From contig NZ_CP018846.1 of assembly GCF_002025705.1 (NCBI RefSeq), positions 2,719,501 to 2,783,500 of the forward strand: a stretch of 64,000 nucleotides of DNA, given 5' to 3'. Every line of letters starts with the position of its first letter. Position 1 is the stretch's first letter. The DNA comes from Pseudomonas putida. GTDB taxonomy: Bacteria > Pseudomonadota > Gammaproteobacteria > Pseudomonadales > Pseudomonadaceae. A model generated the notes under the pieces. That model was given only the letters and a program-made list of their open reading frames with translations, was not told where the DNA came from and made no database searches. A program made the translations under genes and the position numbers. Below are positions 17,635 through 26,323 of the stretch, piece after piece.

Positions 17635-18660
17635 TTAAGCCACTTGCTTGATTGGGGAAGGCGGCGACCCCTGGATACCTTGCAACCAGTCGCAGTAACG
17701 TGCCACACCTTGCTGGACTGCCAAAGTGGGTGCCGTGTAACCGACAGCGCGCAAGCGCCTCAGGTCGGCACAGGTGTAACACTGGTACTTGCCACGCAAA
17801 TGTTCAGGAAATTCGCCGTACTCCAGAATGCCTTCCAGCAAGGCCATTTCAAGTGACAACGTGGGTTGGCCTTGCCGCTCGCGCAGCCGATTGATCACAG
17901 CCAAGGCCACATCATTGAATGGTTGGGCGCGGCCACTGCCAACGTTGAAGATGCCACTCAGCTGCGGGTGATCGAGGAAGAACATGTTGACCTTGACCAC
18001 GTCTTCAACAGAGACGAAATCACGCAGATGGCCACCGTTCGGATAATCGCCATAACTGCCAAACAGGCTGACTTTGCCGTTGGCCTGGTACTGGTTGAAG
18101 CAGTGCAGGGCCACAGACGCCATGGCGCCTTTATGCTGTTCGTGGGGCCCGTAGACGTTGAAATAACGCAAACCGACGATCTGGCTACGTGCAACCGACA
18201 GCTGCCGACGTACCTGTTGATCGAACAGGAACTTTGAATAGCCATAGACATTCAGCGGGCGCTCACATTCGCGCTGTTCACGAAAGTCCTGTCCGGCGCC
18301 GTAGACGGCTGCCGACGATGCATATAAAAGCGCGATCTGCTGTTGCTGGGCAGCCGCCAGCAGCTCACGACTGAACCGGTAGTTGTTATCCATCATGAAA
18401 CGACCGTCAGCTTCGACGGTGCTCGAGCATGCGCCTTGGTGCAGCACGGCGCGCACCTTGCCGAACTGGCCACGGCTGAAGCGCTCGAGAAAATCGTCCT
18501 TGTCCAGGTAGTCCGAAATTTCGCTGCAGGCCAGGTTGCGAAATTTGTCGCCATCGGTCAGGTCGTCGACGGCGATGATTTCGGTTTCATTGCGATGGTT
18601 GAGCGCCTGAACAAGATTGCTACCGATAAAGCCCGCGGCGCCAGTTACGATAATCGTCAT
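17635..18660 (-). CDS. hldD: ADP-L-glycero-D-manno-heptose 6-epimerase
   Basis: HldD (RfaD) converts ADP-D-glycero-D-manno-heptose to the L,D form used for the LPS inner core. The protein has 341 residues, somewhat longer than the E. coli enzyme. Visible are the NADP-binding GAAGFIGSN at the N terminus, the family-typical [13 protein letters not shown], the [20 protein letters not shown] block, [11 protein letters not shown], and the catalytic YGYSK (YxxxK). The C-terminal [17 protein letters not shown] matches the substrate-binding end of HldD. It stands alone here, with no other LPS core gene in the window. GGGGA a few bases before ATG 18660 can serve as ribosome-binding site. Identification as HldD is firm. 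Confidence 0.95.
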   Translation of the reverse strand: MTIIVTGAAGFIGSNLVQALNHRNETEIIAVDDLTDGDKFRNLACSEISDYLDKDDFLERFSRGQFGKVRAVLHQGACSSTVEADGRFMMDNNYRFSRELLAAAQQQQIALLYASSAAVYGAGQDFREQRECERPLNVYGYSKFLFDQQVRRQLSVARSQIVGLRYFNVYGPHEQHKGAMASVALHCFNQYQANGKVSLFGSYGDYPNGGHLRDFVSVEDVVKVNMFFLDHPQLSGIFNVGSGRAQPFNDVALAVINRLRERQGQPTLSLEMALLEGILEYGEFPEHLRGKYQCYTCADLRRLRAVGYTAPTLAVQQGVARYCDWLQGIQGSPPSPIKQVA

Positions 18661-19012
18661 GCCATTTTTCCCCGTGAGGGTGCGGAGCCCGCATTTTAAT
18701 CAAGGGGATTTGCGCAGACGTTAACCTCGGTCAACGAATGGACGGGTTTTCGATTTCAGGGGGCTAGTCTGGCTTGAAATCTGACTGCCCACGGTACAAG
18801 CCTTAAATACGAATGTGCGCATAATGCATATTATGTTAAATTGCGTATTTGGATAACGTCACTTCTTTAGACCTTTTCAGCAATCACCGGCATCGTTGTC
18901 AGCATTCACCGAACCCTTGCGCTCTCAGCCGTTTAGCACCGCTTCCGAACCCAAACTTTGAGGAAGTCAAAGTTGCTGCACGACGATTGATGCGCGTACG
19001 GTGAAATCCGTT
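18661..19012. other. Intergenic region between hldD and a lipoprotein gene
   Basis: No gene is supported in these 352 bases. The hldD promoter should lie here. An AT-rich stretch at 18805-18850 forms an imperfect palindrome (AAATACG at the left and CGTATTT at the right, with CATAAT-GCAT-ATTATG at its centre), which may be a regulator site. A short GTGAAA/TTTCAC hairpin overlaps the end of the lipoprotein gene at 19001-19016. Confidence 0.4.
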
Positions 19013-19435
19013 TCACATTAAACAATAGAATTCGCCAAGCTCTGCAACGATCTTGCCCGTGGCATCGTACAAACGTGCCTCAGGGTTCAGGGCAATCGAG
19101 CGAGCCTCCAGCACATAGCGTTGCCCTGCCGTGAATTGAGCGTAACTGACCGTCAGGTAACAAACGCGTACCGACGGGCCGCCCAACATACTCATGCCAC
19201 CACCACCCGAAGTTTCATAATCGAACCTCACGAGCAAGTCGTGCCTGCCAGGGGAAACCTGGAAGAAACGCCCATCATCCAGGCGCTGCTTGTCCAAGCG
19301 CTCGGCCAGCAGCAGGCGGTCGTTGGGGAACGGTATCGACAGGTCGACCCAGGCCATTTCGGGATTGGCTGCTGGCATAGGGGCCTGGCAGCCGGCTACA
19401 ACACTGGCTGCAATAAACAGCATTATCCTGCGCAT
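19013..19435 (-). CDS. Small hypothetical lipoprotein
   Basis: A 140-residue protein with a lipoprotein signal: MRRIMLFIAASVVAGCQAP has a short basic start, a hydrophobic core and lipobox VAGC with Cys at residue 16. The mature part contains FFQVSPGRHDLLVRFDYET and AGQRYVLEARSIALNPEARLYD, a pattern seen in small envelope proteins of the PEGA-like or S-layer-anchoring kind in which a value is formatted for display, but I do not recognise a characterised family. ATG 19435 was preferred to 19474 because it begins the signal peptide and has GAGG upstream. It is monocistronic, with no obvious partner among its neighbours. Confidence 0.7.
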   Translation of the reverse strand: MRRIMLFIAASVVAGCQAPMPAANPEMAWVDLSIPFPNDRLLLAERLDKQRLDDGRFFQVSPGRHDLLVRFDYETSGGGGMSMLGGPSVRVCYLTVSYAQFTAGQRYVLEARSIALNPEARLYDATGKIVAELGEFYCLM

Positions 19436-19474
19436 GATCGGAACCTCGAGGATTGATGTATTCAGAATAGCCAC

Positions 19475-19842
19475 AGGACTTGCCGGGAAATCCAGCTAAA
19501 GTCCAGCAAGACATTCAGGACGATGAACCTCAAGCGCCAGGCTTCACGGCATAGGCTTGGCAACTGCTCCGGGCAAGCGCACTGTCTGTCCCCTACTCTT
19601 TTTGCTCTGGTCCAGTCCACCTGCTCCGCCTTGTGAACCCGCGGCGGCGGGCTCATGTCTCTGCCCGCACGATGAGCTTGAGCATGGCCTCCAACCCGTC
19701 TAGTACAAGGTCGCAACCTGCCGTTGCAGTCAGTGGGTGTACATACCACCTAGGTATGACTGCGAATGAGAAATCTTATCTTTAGTAAATGTAACAATTT
19801 GTATAGCATGCACGGCTCATTTTTCCGTGTAGATGCTTCTCA
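19475..19842. other. Intergenic region with the receptor promoter
   Basis: A 368-base gap between divergent genes. Apart from the Fur-box-like site at 19762-19780 and a small CATACC/GGTATG inverted repeat at 19743-19759, no structure or gene is supported. An open frame on the minus strand here has no coding character. Confidence 0.4.
19762..19780 (+). promoter_or_regulatory. Probable Fur box of the TonB receptor gene
   Basis: GCGAATGAGAAATCTTATC matches 13 of 19 positions of the classical Fur consensus GATAATGATAATCATTATC. It lies 62 bases upstream of a siderophore-receptor start codon, in an AT-rich stretch, which fits iron repression. The site was found by eye and not scored against a matrix. 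Confidence 0.55.
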
Positions 19843-22038
19843 ATGTCGTCCGCCATACCGCCACGCTTGATTCTGCTTCCTTGTCTGCTAACCGGCTCAC
19901 TGATCGCTACAGCTCAAGCTGCCGAACCGTCAACCGAAGGCCCCGTGCTGGCGCTTCCATCCACTACCGTGGAGGCTGATCGCGAAGCACAACTGCAAAC
20001 CCTGGAGCTTCCTTCCTACAAGCTCACCGCTCCCCTGATCGATACGCCTCGCTCCATTACCGTTATTCCTCAGGAAGTTCTCAAATCAAGCGGTGCGACG
20101 ACATTCACCGACGCCCTGCGCACAGTGCCCGGCATCACATTCCTGGGTGGCGACGCTGCGGCCAACCCTTCTGCTGACCGCCCAGTGATTCGCGGCTTCG
20201 AATCGCGCAATTCGATTTTTGTAGACGGCATGCGTGATACCGGCGTGCAAAACCGCGAGACCTTCGATGTAGAGCGCATCAGTATCATCAAGGGCCCAGA
20301 CTCGGTGTATGCCGGCCGTGGTGCCGTCGGTGGCAGCGTCGACATCGAGACCAAGGCACCCAAAGCACAAGACTTTCTGGATGCCAGCGTCGGCATGGGC
20401 ACCGATGCCTACAAGCGCACCACGCTTGATGTGAACCGCGTTATTGATCAAAGCACGGCATTTCGCCTGAATGTCATGGGGCACTATGCCGACCAGCCGG
20501 GGCGTACCGATGTGTTCAGCAAACGTTGGGGGGTGGCGCCGTCTATTACCTTCGGGCTGGGTGAGCCAACCACGGTCACCTTTGGCTACTACCACCTCTC
20601 GACCCACGACATGCCTGACTTCAGCGTGCCGTTCCGCTCCACCGGTGGCACGCCTGCCTCGGAATTCAAGCGCAAGGATTTCTATGGCCTGAACGACCGC
20701 GATTACCGCCGCGGCCAGACCGATAGCGGCCAAGTGCGTATCGAGCACGAGCTGGACGATGACTGGAAGGTCAGGAACACCACCAGCTATGGCCGCTCGA
20801 CGCTGGACTACATCGCCACCAACCCGCAATTCTTGAAGGGGTCGACGGATGTCATTCAGCTACAGGCCAAAAGCGGCAAGTACGCCACCAACACCCTGGC
20901 CAACCAGACCGAACTGACCGGTTCGCAAACCTTGTTCGGGCTGGACAGCAAGCTGACCACGGGTATTGAGCTGAGCCACGAGAAAAGTCTGTATGAAGGC
21001 TATCTGGTCACAGACAGCACCGGTGCCAACATTCGCGGTGGCGGCTCCTGCTCCGTGGTGGGCAACTGCACCACCATCGGTGGCTGGGATCCGGATACTG
21101 ACTGGACTGGCAGCGCCACGCTCAATGGCGACAGCTTCCCGGGCAACCCCATCTACACGACTACCAACATGGCATCGGCCTACGCCTTCGACAGCCTGGC
21201 GCTGTCGGAGAAATGGCTGCTCAACACCGGTGTGCGCCTGGATTACTACAACACCCGGGTGCATCAAAGTGGCGCGGATAATCTGCAGAACATTGCCAAC
21301 CTGTTCAGCTACCAGGTGGGGCTGGTCTACAAGCCCATCGATAACCTGAGCCTGTACACCTCTTATGGTACTTCGGCCAACCCACCTGGAGCCAATGGTG
21401 GTACAGGGGGCGGCAACGACCAGTTGACCGCGACCAATGACGACCTGTCGCCGGAGCGAAGCCGCAACATCGAAGTGGGTGCCAAATGGGATGTTCTGGA
21501 TGGTCGCCTTTCGCTGACTTCGGCGCTCTTCCAGACCGACAAGACTAACGCGCGTGTCAGTGATGGCCTTGGTGGAATCGAGAATGCCGGCTCCCAACGT
21601 GTACGCGGCGTGGAATTGGGTCTGGCCGGCGAGCTGACACCGCAATGGCGCGTGTTTGGCGGCTACTCCTACCTCAACGCTGTCACCACCGATGCAGGCG
21701 ATGCAAACGACTCATCCTCTGGATTGCCAATGGTCATGGTGCCCAAGCACAACCTGACTCTCTGGACTTACTACGATGTGACGCCGAAATTGACGTTGGG
21801 TACCGGCGTAAAAGCCTCTAGCCTGGTTTATGCGTCGGTGAGCGACACTACGCGCAAGTGGACGCCTGGGTATGCCGAGGTTGACGCAATGGCTTCCTAC
21901 AAATTCTCCAAGTCAATGGACGTCCAGCTGAACCTCAAGAATCTGTTTGATCGGCAGTACTTCGCGTCGGCCTACCCAATCTATGCGACCTGGGCAGAAG
22001 GTCGCTCGGCCCAGGTCACTCTGAACTTCCATTACTAA
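19843..22038 (+). CDS. TonB-dependent siderophore receptor
   Basis: A 731-residue outer-membrane receptor that should import a ferric siderophore using TonB-ExbBD energy. Residues 1-26 are a signal peptide ending ATAQA. The plug domain covers about 55-165, with DTPRSITVIPQEVLKSSGA, VPGITFLGG, RGFESRNSIFVDGMRD and ERISIIKGPDSVYAGRGAVGG, which are standard landmarks. The 22-strand barrel follows, and the chain ends NFHY with a terminal aromatic residue. It lacks the extra N-terminal signalling domain of FpvA/FecA-type transducers, and no sigma/anti-sigma pair is adjacent. It resembles catecholate receptors such as Fiu/PiuA, but ligand specificity is uncertain. A Fur-box-like site precedes it and a hairpin follows. 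Confidence 0.92.
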   Translation: MSSAIPPRLILLPCLLTGSLIATAQAAEPSTEGPVLALPSTTVEADREAQLQTLELPSYKLTAPLIDTPRSITVIPQEVLKSSGATTFTDALRTVPGITFLGGDAAANPSADRPVIRGFESRNSIFVDGMRDTGVQNRETFDVERISIIKGPDSVYAGRGAVGGSVDIETKAPKAQDFLDASVGMGTDAYKRTTLDVNRVIDQSTAFRLNVMGHYADQPGRTDVFSKRWGVAPSITFGLGEPTTVTFGYYHLSTHDMPDFSVPFRSTGGTPASEFKRKDFYGLNDRDYRRGQTDSGQVRIEHELDDDWKVRNTTSYGRSTLDYIATNPQFLKGSTDVIQLQAKSGKYATNTLANQTELTGSQTLFGLDSKLTTGIELSHEKSLYEGYLVTDSTGANIRGGGSCSVVGNCTTIGGWDPDTDWTGSATLNGDSFPGNPIYTTTNMASAYAFDSLALSEKWLLNTGVRLDYYNTRVHQSGADNLQNIANLFSYQVGLVYKPIDNLSLYTSYGTSANPPGANGGTGGGNDQLTATNDDLSPERSRNIEVGAKWDVLDGRLSLTSALFQTDKTNARVSDGLGGIENAGSQRVRGVELGLAGELTPQWRVFGGYSYLNAVTTDAGDANDSSSGLPMVMVPKHNLTLWTYYDVTPKLTLGTGVKASSLVYASVSDTTRKWTPGYAEVDAMASYKFSKSMDVQLNLKNLFDRQYFASAYPIYATWAEGRSAQVTLNFHY

Positions 22039-22060
22039 ACGAGCAACAGCCGTACCGAGA

Positions 22061-22087
22061 TAGTCCCAGGCGCGAGGCCTGGGACTA
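22061..22087 (+). terminator. Hairpin terminator after the TonB receptor gene
   Basis: TAGTCCCAGGC and GCCTGGGACTA are perfect 11-base arms with a five-base loop, 22 bases after the receptor stop codon. Only a short T-run follows (CTTTG), so termination strength is uncertain. Confidence 0.65.
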
Positions 22088-22143
22088 CCTTTGCAACATT
22101 CGTCCGCACCACGACGCGTTAGCTCCCCAGACTATTGGCGGAG

Positions 22144-22200
22144 AAAACCGCTCATCCTTCGATGAGTGACAGCTGTCGACCCACCATGGAAAGCGGTTTT
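22144..22200 (-). terminator. Nested inverted repeats at the 3' end of the catabolic operon
   Basis: Outer arms AAAACCGC (22144-22151) and GCGGTTTT (22193-22200) enclose a small CTCATC/GATGAG hairpin (22151-22166). It lies just beyond the cyclase stop codon. On the minus strand the structure is followed by T-rich AAAACC complement, so it may terminate the long operon. Evidence is structural only. Confidence 0.4.
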
Positions 22201-22220
22201 ACGCAGGCGCGGAAGACCCG

Positions 22221-23003
22221 TTACTCCAAAATCGCCACGGCCCGGACAAAACCTGCCGAAGCATGACGGATCTTGTACGGGAAGCAACTGACCAGAAACC
22301 CATATGCCGGCAACTGCTCCAGATTGGCCAGCTTCTCCATCTGTCCGTACCCGATATCGCGCCCGGCCTTGTGCCCCTCCCAGATAAGCGAGGCATCGCC
22401 GGTTTCACTGAAGCGTTCGCGGGTGTACTTGAACGGGGCGTCCCAGCTCCAGGCATCGGTGCCAACCACCCTCACCCCTCGCTCCAACAGGTACAGCGTC
22501 GCCTCGCGCCCCATGCCCACCCCGGCCTCAAGGTAGCCAGGCTGGCCGAACAGGCTACCCGCTCGGGTGTTCACCAGCACGATGTCCAACGGCTGCAATT
22601 GGTGACCGATACGTACAAGTTCGGCCTCGACTTGCGCCGCCGTGACCACGTGACCATCCGGCAAATCCCGAAAGTCCAGCTTCACCCCCGGCTGCAAGCA
22701 CCACTCCAGTGGCAGCTCATCGATGCCGAAGGCCGGCTTGCCGCCGTCGGTTGTCGATGCGTAGTGCCAGGGCGCATCCATGTGAGTACCGCTGTGGGTA
22801 GTGATCTGCAGGCGCTCCGCCGCCCACGACTCATCACCCGGCAGGTCTTCCTTGCGCAGCCCGGGAAACATCGCGGCCATCTCCGGCCAACCCTGCTGGT
22901 GGTCCATGTAGTCGATCTTCGGCAGCAGGGGCGGCGGATCTGTGTAGGGGTTGTTGTCCAGGGTTACAGACAGGTCCAGCAGGCGACGTGTGTTCAAGGC
23001 CAT
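22221..23003 (-). CDS. Cyclase-family (kynurenine-formamidase-like) hydrolase
   Basis: A 260-residue metal-dependent hydrolase of the cyclase/KynB family, which cleaves amides, lactones or cyclic intermediates. HSGTHMDAPWH (about 91-101) is the family metal-binding signature HxGTHxDxPxH. DIVLVNTRAGSL and GTDAWSWDAPF also fit the family core. It is the last gene of the long minus-strand catabolic operon and overlaps the DenD-like gene by 10 bases. In a ring-cleavage pathway it could open a lactone or hydrolyse an amide. The actual substrate is unknown. Cytoplasmic, no signal peptide. Confidence 0.85.
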   Translation of the reverse strand: MALNTRRLLDLSVTLDNNPYTDPPPLLPKIDYMDHQQGWPEMAAMFPGLRKEDLPGDESWAAERLQITTHSGTHMDAPWHYASTTDGGKPAFGIDELPLEWCLQPGVKLDFRDLPDGHVVTAAQVEAELVRIGHQLQPLDIVLVNTRAGSLFGQPGYLEAGVGMGREATLYLLERGVRVVGTDAWSWDAPFKYTRERFSETGDASLIWEGHKAGRDIGYGQMEKLANLEQLPAYGFLVSCFPYKIRHASAGFVRAVAILE

Positions 23004-23986
23004 GAGAGGACTCCTTTGCGGCTGGCGACGCAGCGGTTGCGACGGGATGGCAAGTCGAGGGCATTGCGTAGCAGCCCGGCCACCGATCCGTCATGGCAGA
23101 AGCCCAGTTCGCGAGCCTGGGGGCTGCGCAGTGGCGGATAACGGCCGAACAGGGCTTCGAGCTGCGGGTCCGGGTCGAAGGCGATACGCGCGAGGTTGTC
23201 CGCGCCAAAACTGTCCGCCAGGCCGGCCAGCACCTGGGCGATGGACAGGTGCAGCACCGGCAGTTGCCAGATGCGCTGGCTGCCAAGGTCTTCCAGCTCT
23301 GCGGCGCGCAGCAAGTTGTCCACGCAGCAGCGCGCAGACATCCACCAGGCACAGGCTCCGGGAGATACCGGACAGGTGTAGGCCTCCCCTGCCACATAGG
23401 CATGCAGCAGGTCGCTCATGAACGCCGAGCGCAAGCCATTCGGCTCGCGCGGTCGGGCGACGATGCCAGGCAGGCGCAGTGCGCGACCATCCACTTCGCC
23501 GCGTCGGGCCAGATCCTGCAAGGCGATTTCCACCATGCGCTTGTGCGCTGCATAAGACAGTTGCGGTGACGCCGGCTGGCCTTCGTCCATGCGAGCTGGC
23601 AACTCACCGCCGTACACCGCGACGCTGCTGGCATACACCAGCACCGGTGGGCAATTGAGGTTGCGCAACTGGTTGAGCAGCTCGAGGCTGGCTTGCAGGT
23701 TCACCTGGTAACCCAGTTCGTACTGCGCCTCGGCAGCACCGCCCGGCACGCTGACCAGGTGGAAGATCACATCCACGCCATCTGCCAGCGCCCGGCGCAG
23801 CAAAGCCGCGTCGGTGATGCTGCCGTGGTGACGACGCAGGCGTGCATCCTCGGGCAGGCCGTCCAGTGCCTGGTCCAGCACCAGCAACGCTTCGATCTGC
23901 CGCCCGCGTACCTCGCCGGTCTCCAGCAAGCGCCGCACCAATAGCCGCCCGACAAAGCCATTGGCACCGGTGACCATCACACGCAT
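22994..23986 (-). CDS. NAD-dependent epimerase/dehydratase-type SDR, DenD-like
   Basis: A 330-residue extended SDR. The Rossmann motif is GANGFVGR at residues 7-14 and the active-site YAAHK supplies Tyr and Lys (YxxxK), with YASSVAVYG carrying the Ser. FHLVSVPGGAAEAQYELGY and TCPVSPGACAWWMSARCCVDNLL resemble D-erythronate dehydrogenase (DenD) and relatives, which oxidise a sugar-acid hydroxyl. In this operon it is more likely a dehydrogenase on a hydroxylated pathway intermediate, but that is inference. ATG 23986 overlaps the FAH-family gene by 10 bases; a longer frame to 24301 is only read-through into that gene. Confidence 0.85.
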   Translation of the reverse strand: MRVMVTGANGFVGRLLVRRLLETGEVRGRQIEALLVLDQALDGLPEDARLRRHHGSITDAALLRRALADGVDVIFHLVSVPGGAAEAQYELGYQVNLQASLELLNQLRNLNCPPVLVYASSVAVYGGELPARMDEGQPASPQLSYAAHKRMVEIALQDLARRGEVDGRALRLPGIVARPREPNGLRSAFMSDLLHAYVAGEAYTCPVSPGACAWWMSARCCVDNLLRAAELEDLGSQRIWQLPVLHLSIAQVLAGLADSFGADNLARIAFDPDPQLEALFGRYPPLRSPQARELGFCHDGSVAGLLRNALDLPSRRNRCVASRKGVLSWP

Positions 23987-24969
23987 GGCCAGCCTCCCTG
24001 GACCACGCGCTGGTCGATGGCGCCGAACAGCACCTCGCCCCCCGGCCCGCGTGCCTCCATCCGCACCCGGTCGCCAAAGCGCATGAAACCCGTGCGCGGC
24101 GCACCGGATGCAAGGGTTTCGATGGCGCGGCGCTCGGCAATACACGCCGAGCCCACGCTGCGATCGGCGTTGGAAACGGTACCGGAGCCCACCAGCGTGC
24201 CGGCACTCAAGCGCCGGGTCAGCGCCGCGTGGGCAATCAGCTGATGAAAGCCGAAGTGCATGGCGCCGCCATAGGGATGACCAAACCACTCGCCATTCCA
24301 CTGCACCTGCAGCTCAAGGTGCACCCGGCCGTCGCGCCAGGCTTCGCCGAGTTCATCCGGGGTGACCGCCACCGGCGCAAAACTGCTGGCCGGCTTGGCC
24401 TGGAGAAAGCCGAAACCGGTCCTCATCTCCCGCGGGGCCAGGGCCCGCAGGCTGACGTCGTTGAGCTGCAAAACCAGGCGCACATGCTGCAAGGCCTGCT
24501 CCGCCGGGCAGCCCATGGGCACGTCTTCGAGCAGCACGGCGAACTCACCCTCGAAATCGATGCCGTGGGCCTCGCTCGGCAAAGGGATGTCCGCGCACGG
24601 CCCGAGGAAGTCGTCGCTGGCGCCTTGGTAGATCAGCGGGATGTGCTCGACGCCTTCGATCGGGTCGAGGTTGAAGGCCTTCTGCATCAGCTCGCCATGG
24701 CTGAGGAAGCATGAGCCGTCCAGCCATTGGCTGGCCCGTGGCAAGGGCGCGGCCAGCTGCGCCGGGTCGAGGTCGAAAGCGTCTGCGGCCATGTTATCGT
24801 TGAGCCGCTGGTACAGCGCCTGCAAGCGGGCTTCGACCTGGGGCCAGTTCTCCAGGGCAACCTTCAGGCTCCCGGCGATATCGCTGGCATCGACCGCACG
24901 CTCAAGGTCACGCGCCACCACCAGCAGGCGGCCATCGCGGCTGCCGTCGTTTAGCGATGCGAGCTTCAT
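23977..24969 (-). CDS. Fumarylacetoacetate hydrolase (FAH) family protein
   Basis: A 330-residue member of the FAH superfamily, whose enzymes hydrolyse C-C bonds in beta-diketo acids or hydrate/decarboxylate ring-cleavage products. The core shows GIDFEGEFAVLLEDVP with Glu metal ligands, LQLNDVSLR, and GFLQAKPASSFAPVAVTP, followed by HPYGGAMHFGFHQLIAH and GTLVGSGTVSN, all typical of FAH-type folds. The length fits two-domain FAH proteins rather than the 220-residue fumarylpyruvate hydrolases. It overlaps its neighbours on both sides (4 and 10 bases), so it is tightly coupled in the operon. A role in cleaving the product of the VOC dioxygenase is likely but unproven. Confidence 0.87.
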   Translation of the reverse strand: MKLASLNDGSRDGRLLVVARDLERAVDASDIAGSLKVALENWPQVEARLQALYQRLNDNMAADAFDLDPAQLAAPLPRASQWLDGSCFLSHGELMQKAFNLDPIEGVEHIPLIYQGASDDFLGPCADIPLPSEAHGIDFEGEFAVLLEDVPMGCPAEQALQHVRLVLQLNDVSLRALAPREMRTGFGFLQAKPASSFAPVAVTPDELGEAWRDGRVHLELQVQWNGEWFGHPYGGAMHFGFHQLIAHAALTRRLSAGTLVGSGTVSNADRSVGSACIAERRAIETLASGAPRTGFMRFGDRVRMEARGPGGEVLFGAIDQRVVQGGWPCV

Positions 24970-25538
24970 GGCAGCAGCTCCTGCAGGTCATCGGCATAGC
25001 GCCCATCGAGCAGGATGAAAACCATCCGCGCCATCTGCTCGCTGCGGTTGCTCCAGGCGTGGTTGGTACCGCGCTGGACCACGATGTCGCCACGCTTGAG
25101 GTGGACTTCACCATCGTCCAGTACCAGCCAGACCTCGCCCTCGGTGACGATGCCGTAGTCCAGTGTCTGGGTGCGGTGCATCAGTTTGTGCCTGGAGTCC
25201 GACTTGCCGGTGCCGGCACTGGCCTCGCCGATTTCGGCGAAGGCAGCGGCCGCCTCCTCGGCACTGACCTGGTTCTGCACGCTGTCCGGCGGTATGTCCA
25301 CCACGCGAATCACACTGCCCAGCGGGCCAGGGCTCAGTTGCAGCGGCTGCGCGGTCGGGTCGTCGCCGTTATCCAGCAGCGCCGGGCTGCCGACGCTGTT
25401 CCACACTTCGTAGAACAAGGTGCCCGGCACCGCCTTCAGCGGGAAGTTGTTCGGCGTCGGGCCACAACTGGCGACGACCGCCTGACCTTCGGCATCGTGG
25501 CCGGTGACCACACGTTTGAATGCAGGAAGCGATTGCAT
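24966..25538 (-). CDS. Cupin-domain protein
   Basis: A 190-residue single-cupin protein. The fold is visible in the C-terminal half: HRTQTLDYGIVTEGEVWLVLDDGEVHLKRGDIVVQRGTNH is the cupin motif 1 to 2 region, containing G(X)5 and the RGTNHAW metal/hexamer end. The His of motif 1 is partly replaced (TLDYGIV), so it may not be a dioxygenase; it could act as an isomerase or a binding protein. ATG 25538 has the strong site AAAGGAG upstream, which decides against the in-frame ATG at 25553. It lies between the SDR (11 bases) and the FAH-family gene (4-base overlap). Confidence 0.82.
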   Translation of the reverse strand: MQSLPAFKRVVTGHDAEGQAVVASCGPTPNNFPLKAVPGTLFYEVWNSVGSPALLDNGDDPTAQPLQLSPGPLGSVIRVVDIPPDSVQNQVSAEEAAAAFAEIGEASAGTGKSDSRHKLMHRTQTLDYGIVTEGEVWLVLDDGEVHLKRGDIVVQRGTNHAWSNRSEQMARMVFILLDGRYADDLQELLP

Positions 25539-25549
25539 GCTGTCTCCTT

Positions 25550-26323
25550 TCAATTGCCGTCGCCGATGGTCGTACCACCGTCGACAATAAGATTCTGTCC
25601 GCTGATGAATGCACCGCCGGGAGCGGCCAGCAGCAGTGCCAGGGCCGCCACCTCTTCGGGGCGCCCGACCCGGCGCAACGGCGTCAGCGCCAGGCGCCGT
25701 TGCAAGACATCCGGGTTATCCGTCAATGGCCGGGCAAACTCGGTCTGGATGACGCCGGGGCTGATGGCATTGACACGAATGTTCGCCGGCCCCCACTCCA
25801 CCGCCAGGTTGCGCGCCAGTTGTGCAAGACCGGCCTTCGACAACCCATACAGGCCCAGCCCCTTGTTGCCGCGCACACCGGCGATGCTGGCCATCAGCAC
25901 CACGCTGCCACCACCGCCCTCGGCCATGGCCGGCAGCAATGCAGTGGTCAGCCATACGGCGCTGCGCAGGTTGACGCTGAAGGTCAGCTCCCAATCGGCG
26001 TCGCTGGCCGTGGACAACGGCCCAAGGTGCGGCGCGACGCCTGCGTTGCACACCAACGCGTCGAGCCCTCCGAGATGCGCCAGGCAATGATCGGCCAAGA
26101 CCTGTGCCGCTTGGGCTTCGCGCAAGTCAGCCACCAGGGCGATGGCCTCGATGCCCTCTTGCGCCAGCTGTGCCACGGCCTGCGTGCAAGCCTCGGCAGA
26201 TTCGCTGCTGATGGCGATACGCGCCCCCGCACGCCCGTACTCGCGGGCAATGGCCAGGCCGATGCCACGGGTGGCGCCAGTGATGAGGGCGGTCTTGCCC
26301 GCCAGGGAAAACCATTCGCTCAT
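25550..26323 (-). CDS. Short-chain dehydrogenase/reductase
   Basis: A 257-residue classical SDR. GATRGIG near residue 15 binds the dinucleotide, CNAGV follows, and Ser plus YGLSK form the catalytic Ser-Tyr-Lys set. GRPEEVAALALLLAAP and ISGQNLIVDGG close the fold as in FabG-like dehydrogenases. It probably oxidises or reduces a hydroxyl/keto group of a pathway intermediate. Its ATG overlaps the MFS stop by 4 bases. The longer frame to 26374 is read-through. Substrate cannot be deduced. Confidence 0.9.
   Translation of the reverse strand: MSEWFSLAGKTALITGATRGIGLAIAREYGRAGARIAISSESAEACTQAVAQLAQEGIEAIALVADLREAQAAQVLADHCLAHLGGLDALVCNAGVAPHLGPLSTASDADWELTFSVNLRSAVWLTTALLPAMAEGGGGSVVLMASIAGVRGNKGLGLYGLSKAGLAQLARNLAVEWGPANIRVNAISPGVIQTEFARPLTDNPDVLQRRLALTPLRRVGRPEEVAALALLLAAPGGAFISGQNLIVDGGTTIGDGN

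Noticed and set aside
18800..18850. A tRNA or small RNA in the AT-rich palindrome upstream of hldD
   Set aside because: It does not fold as a cloverleaf and shows no promoter or terminator pair.
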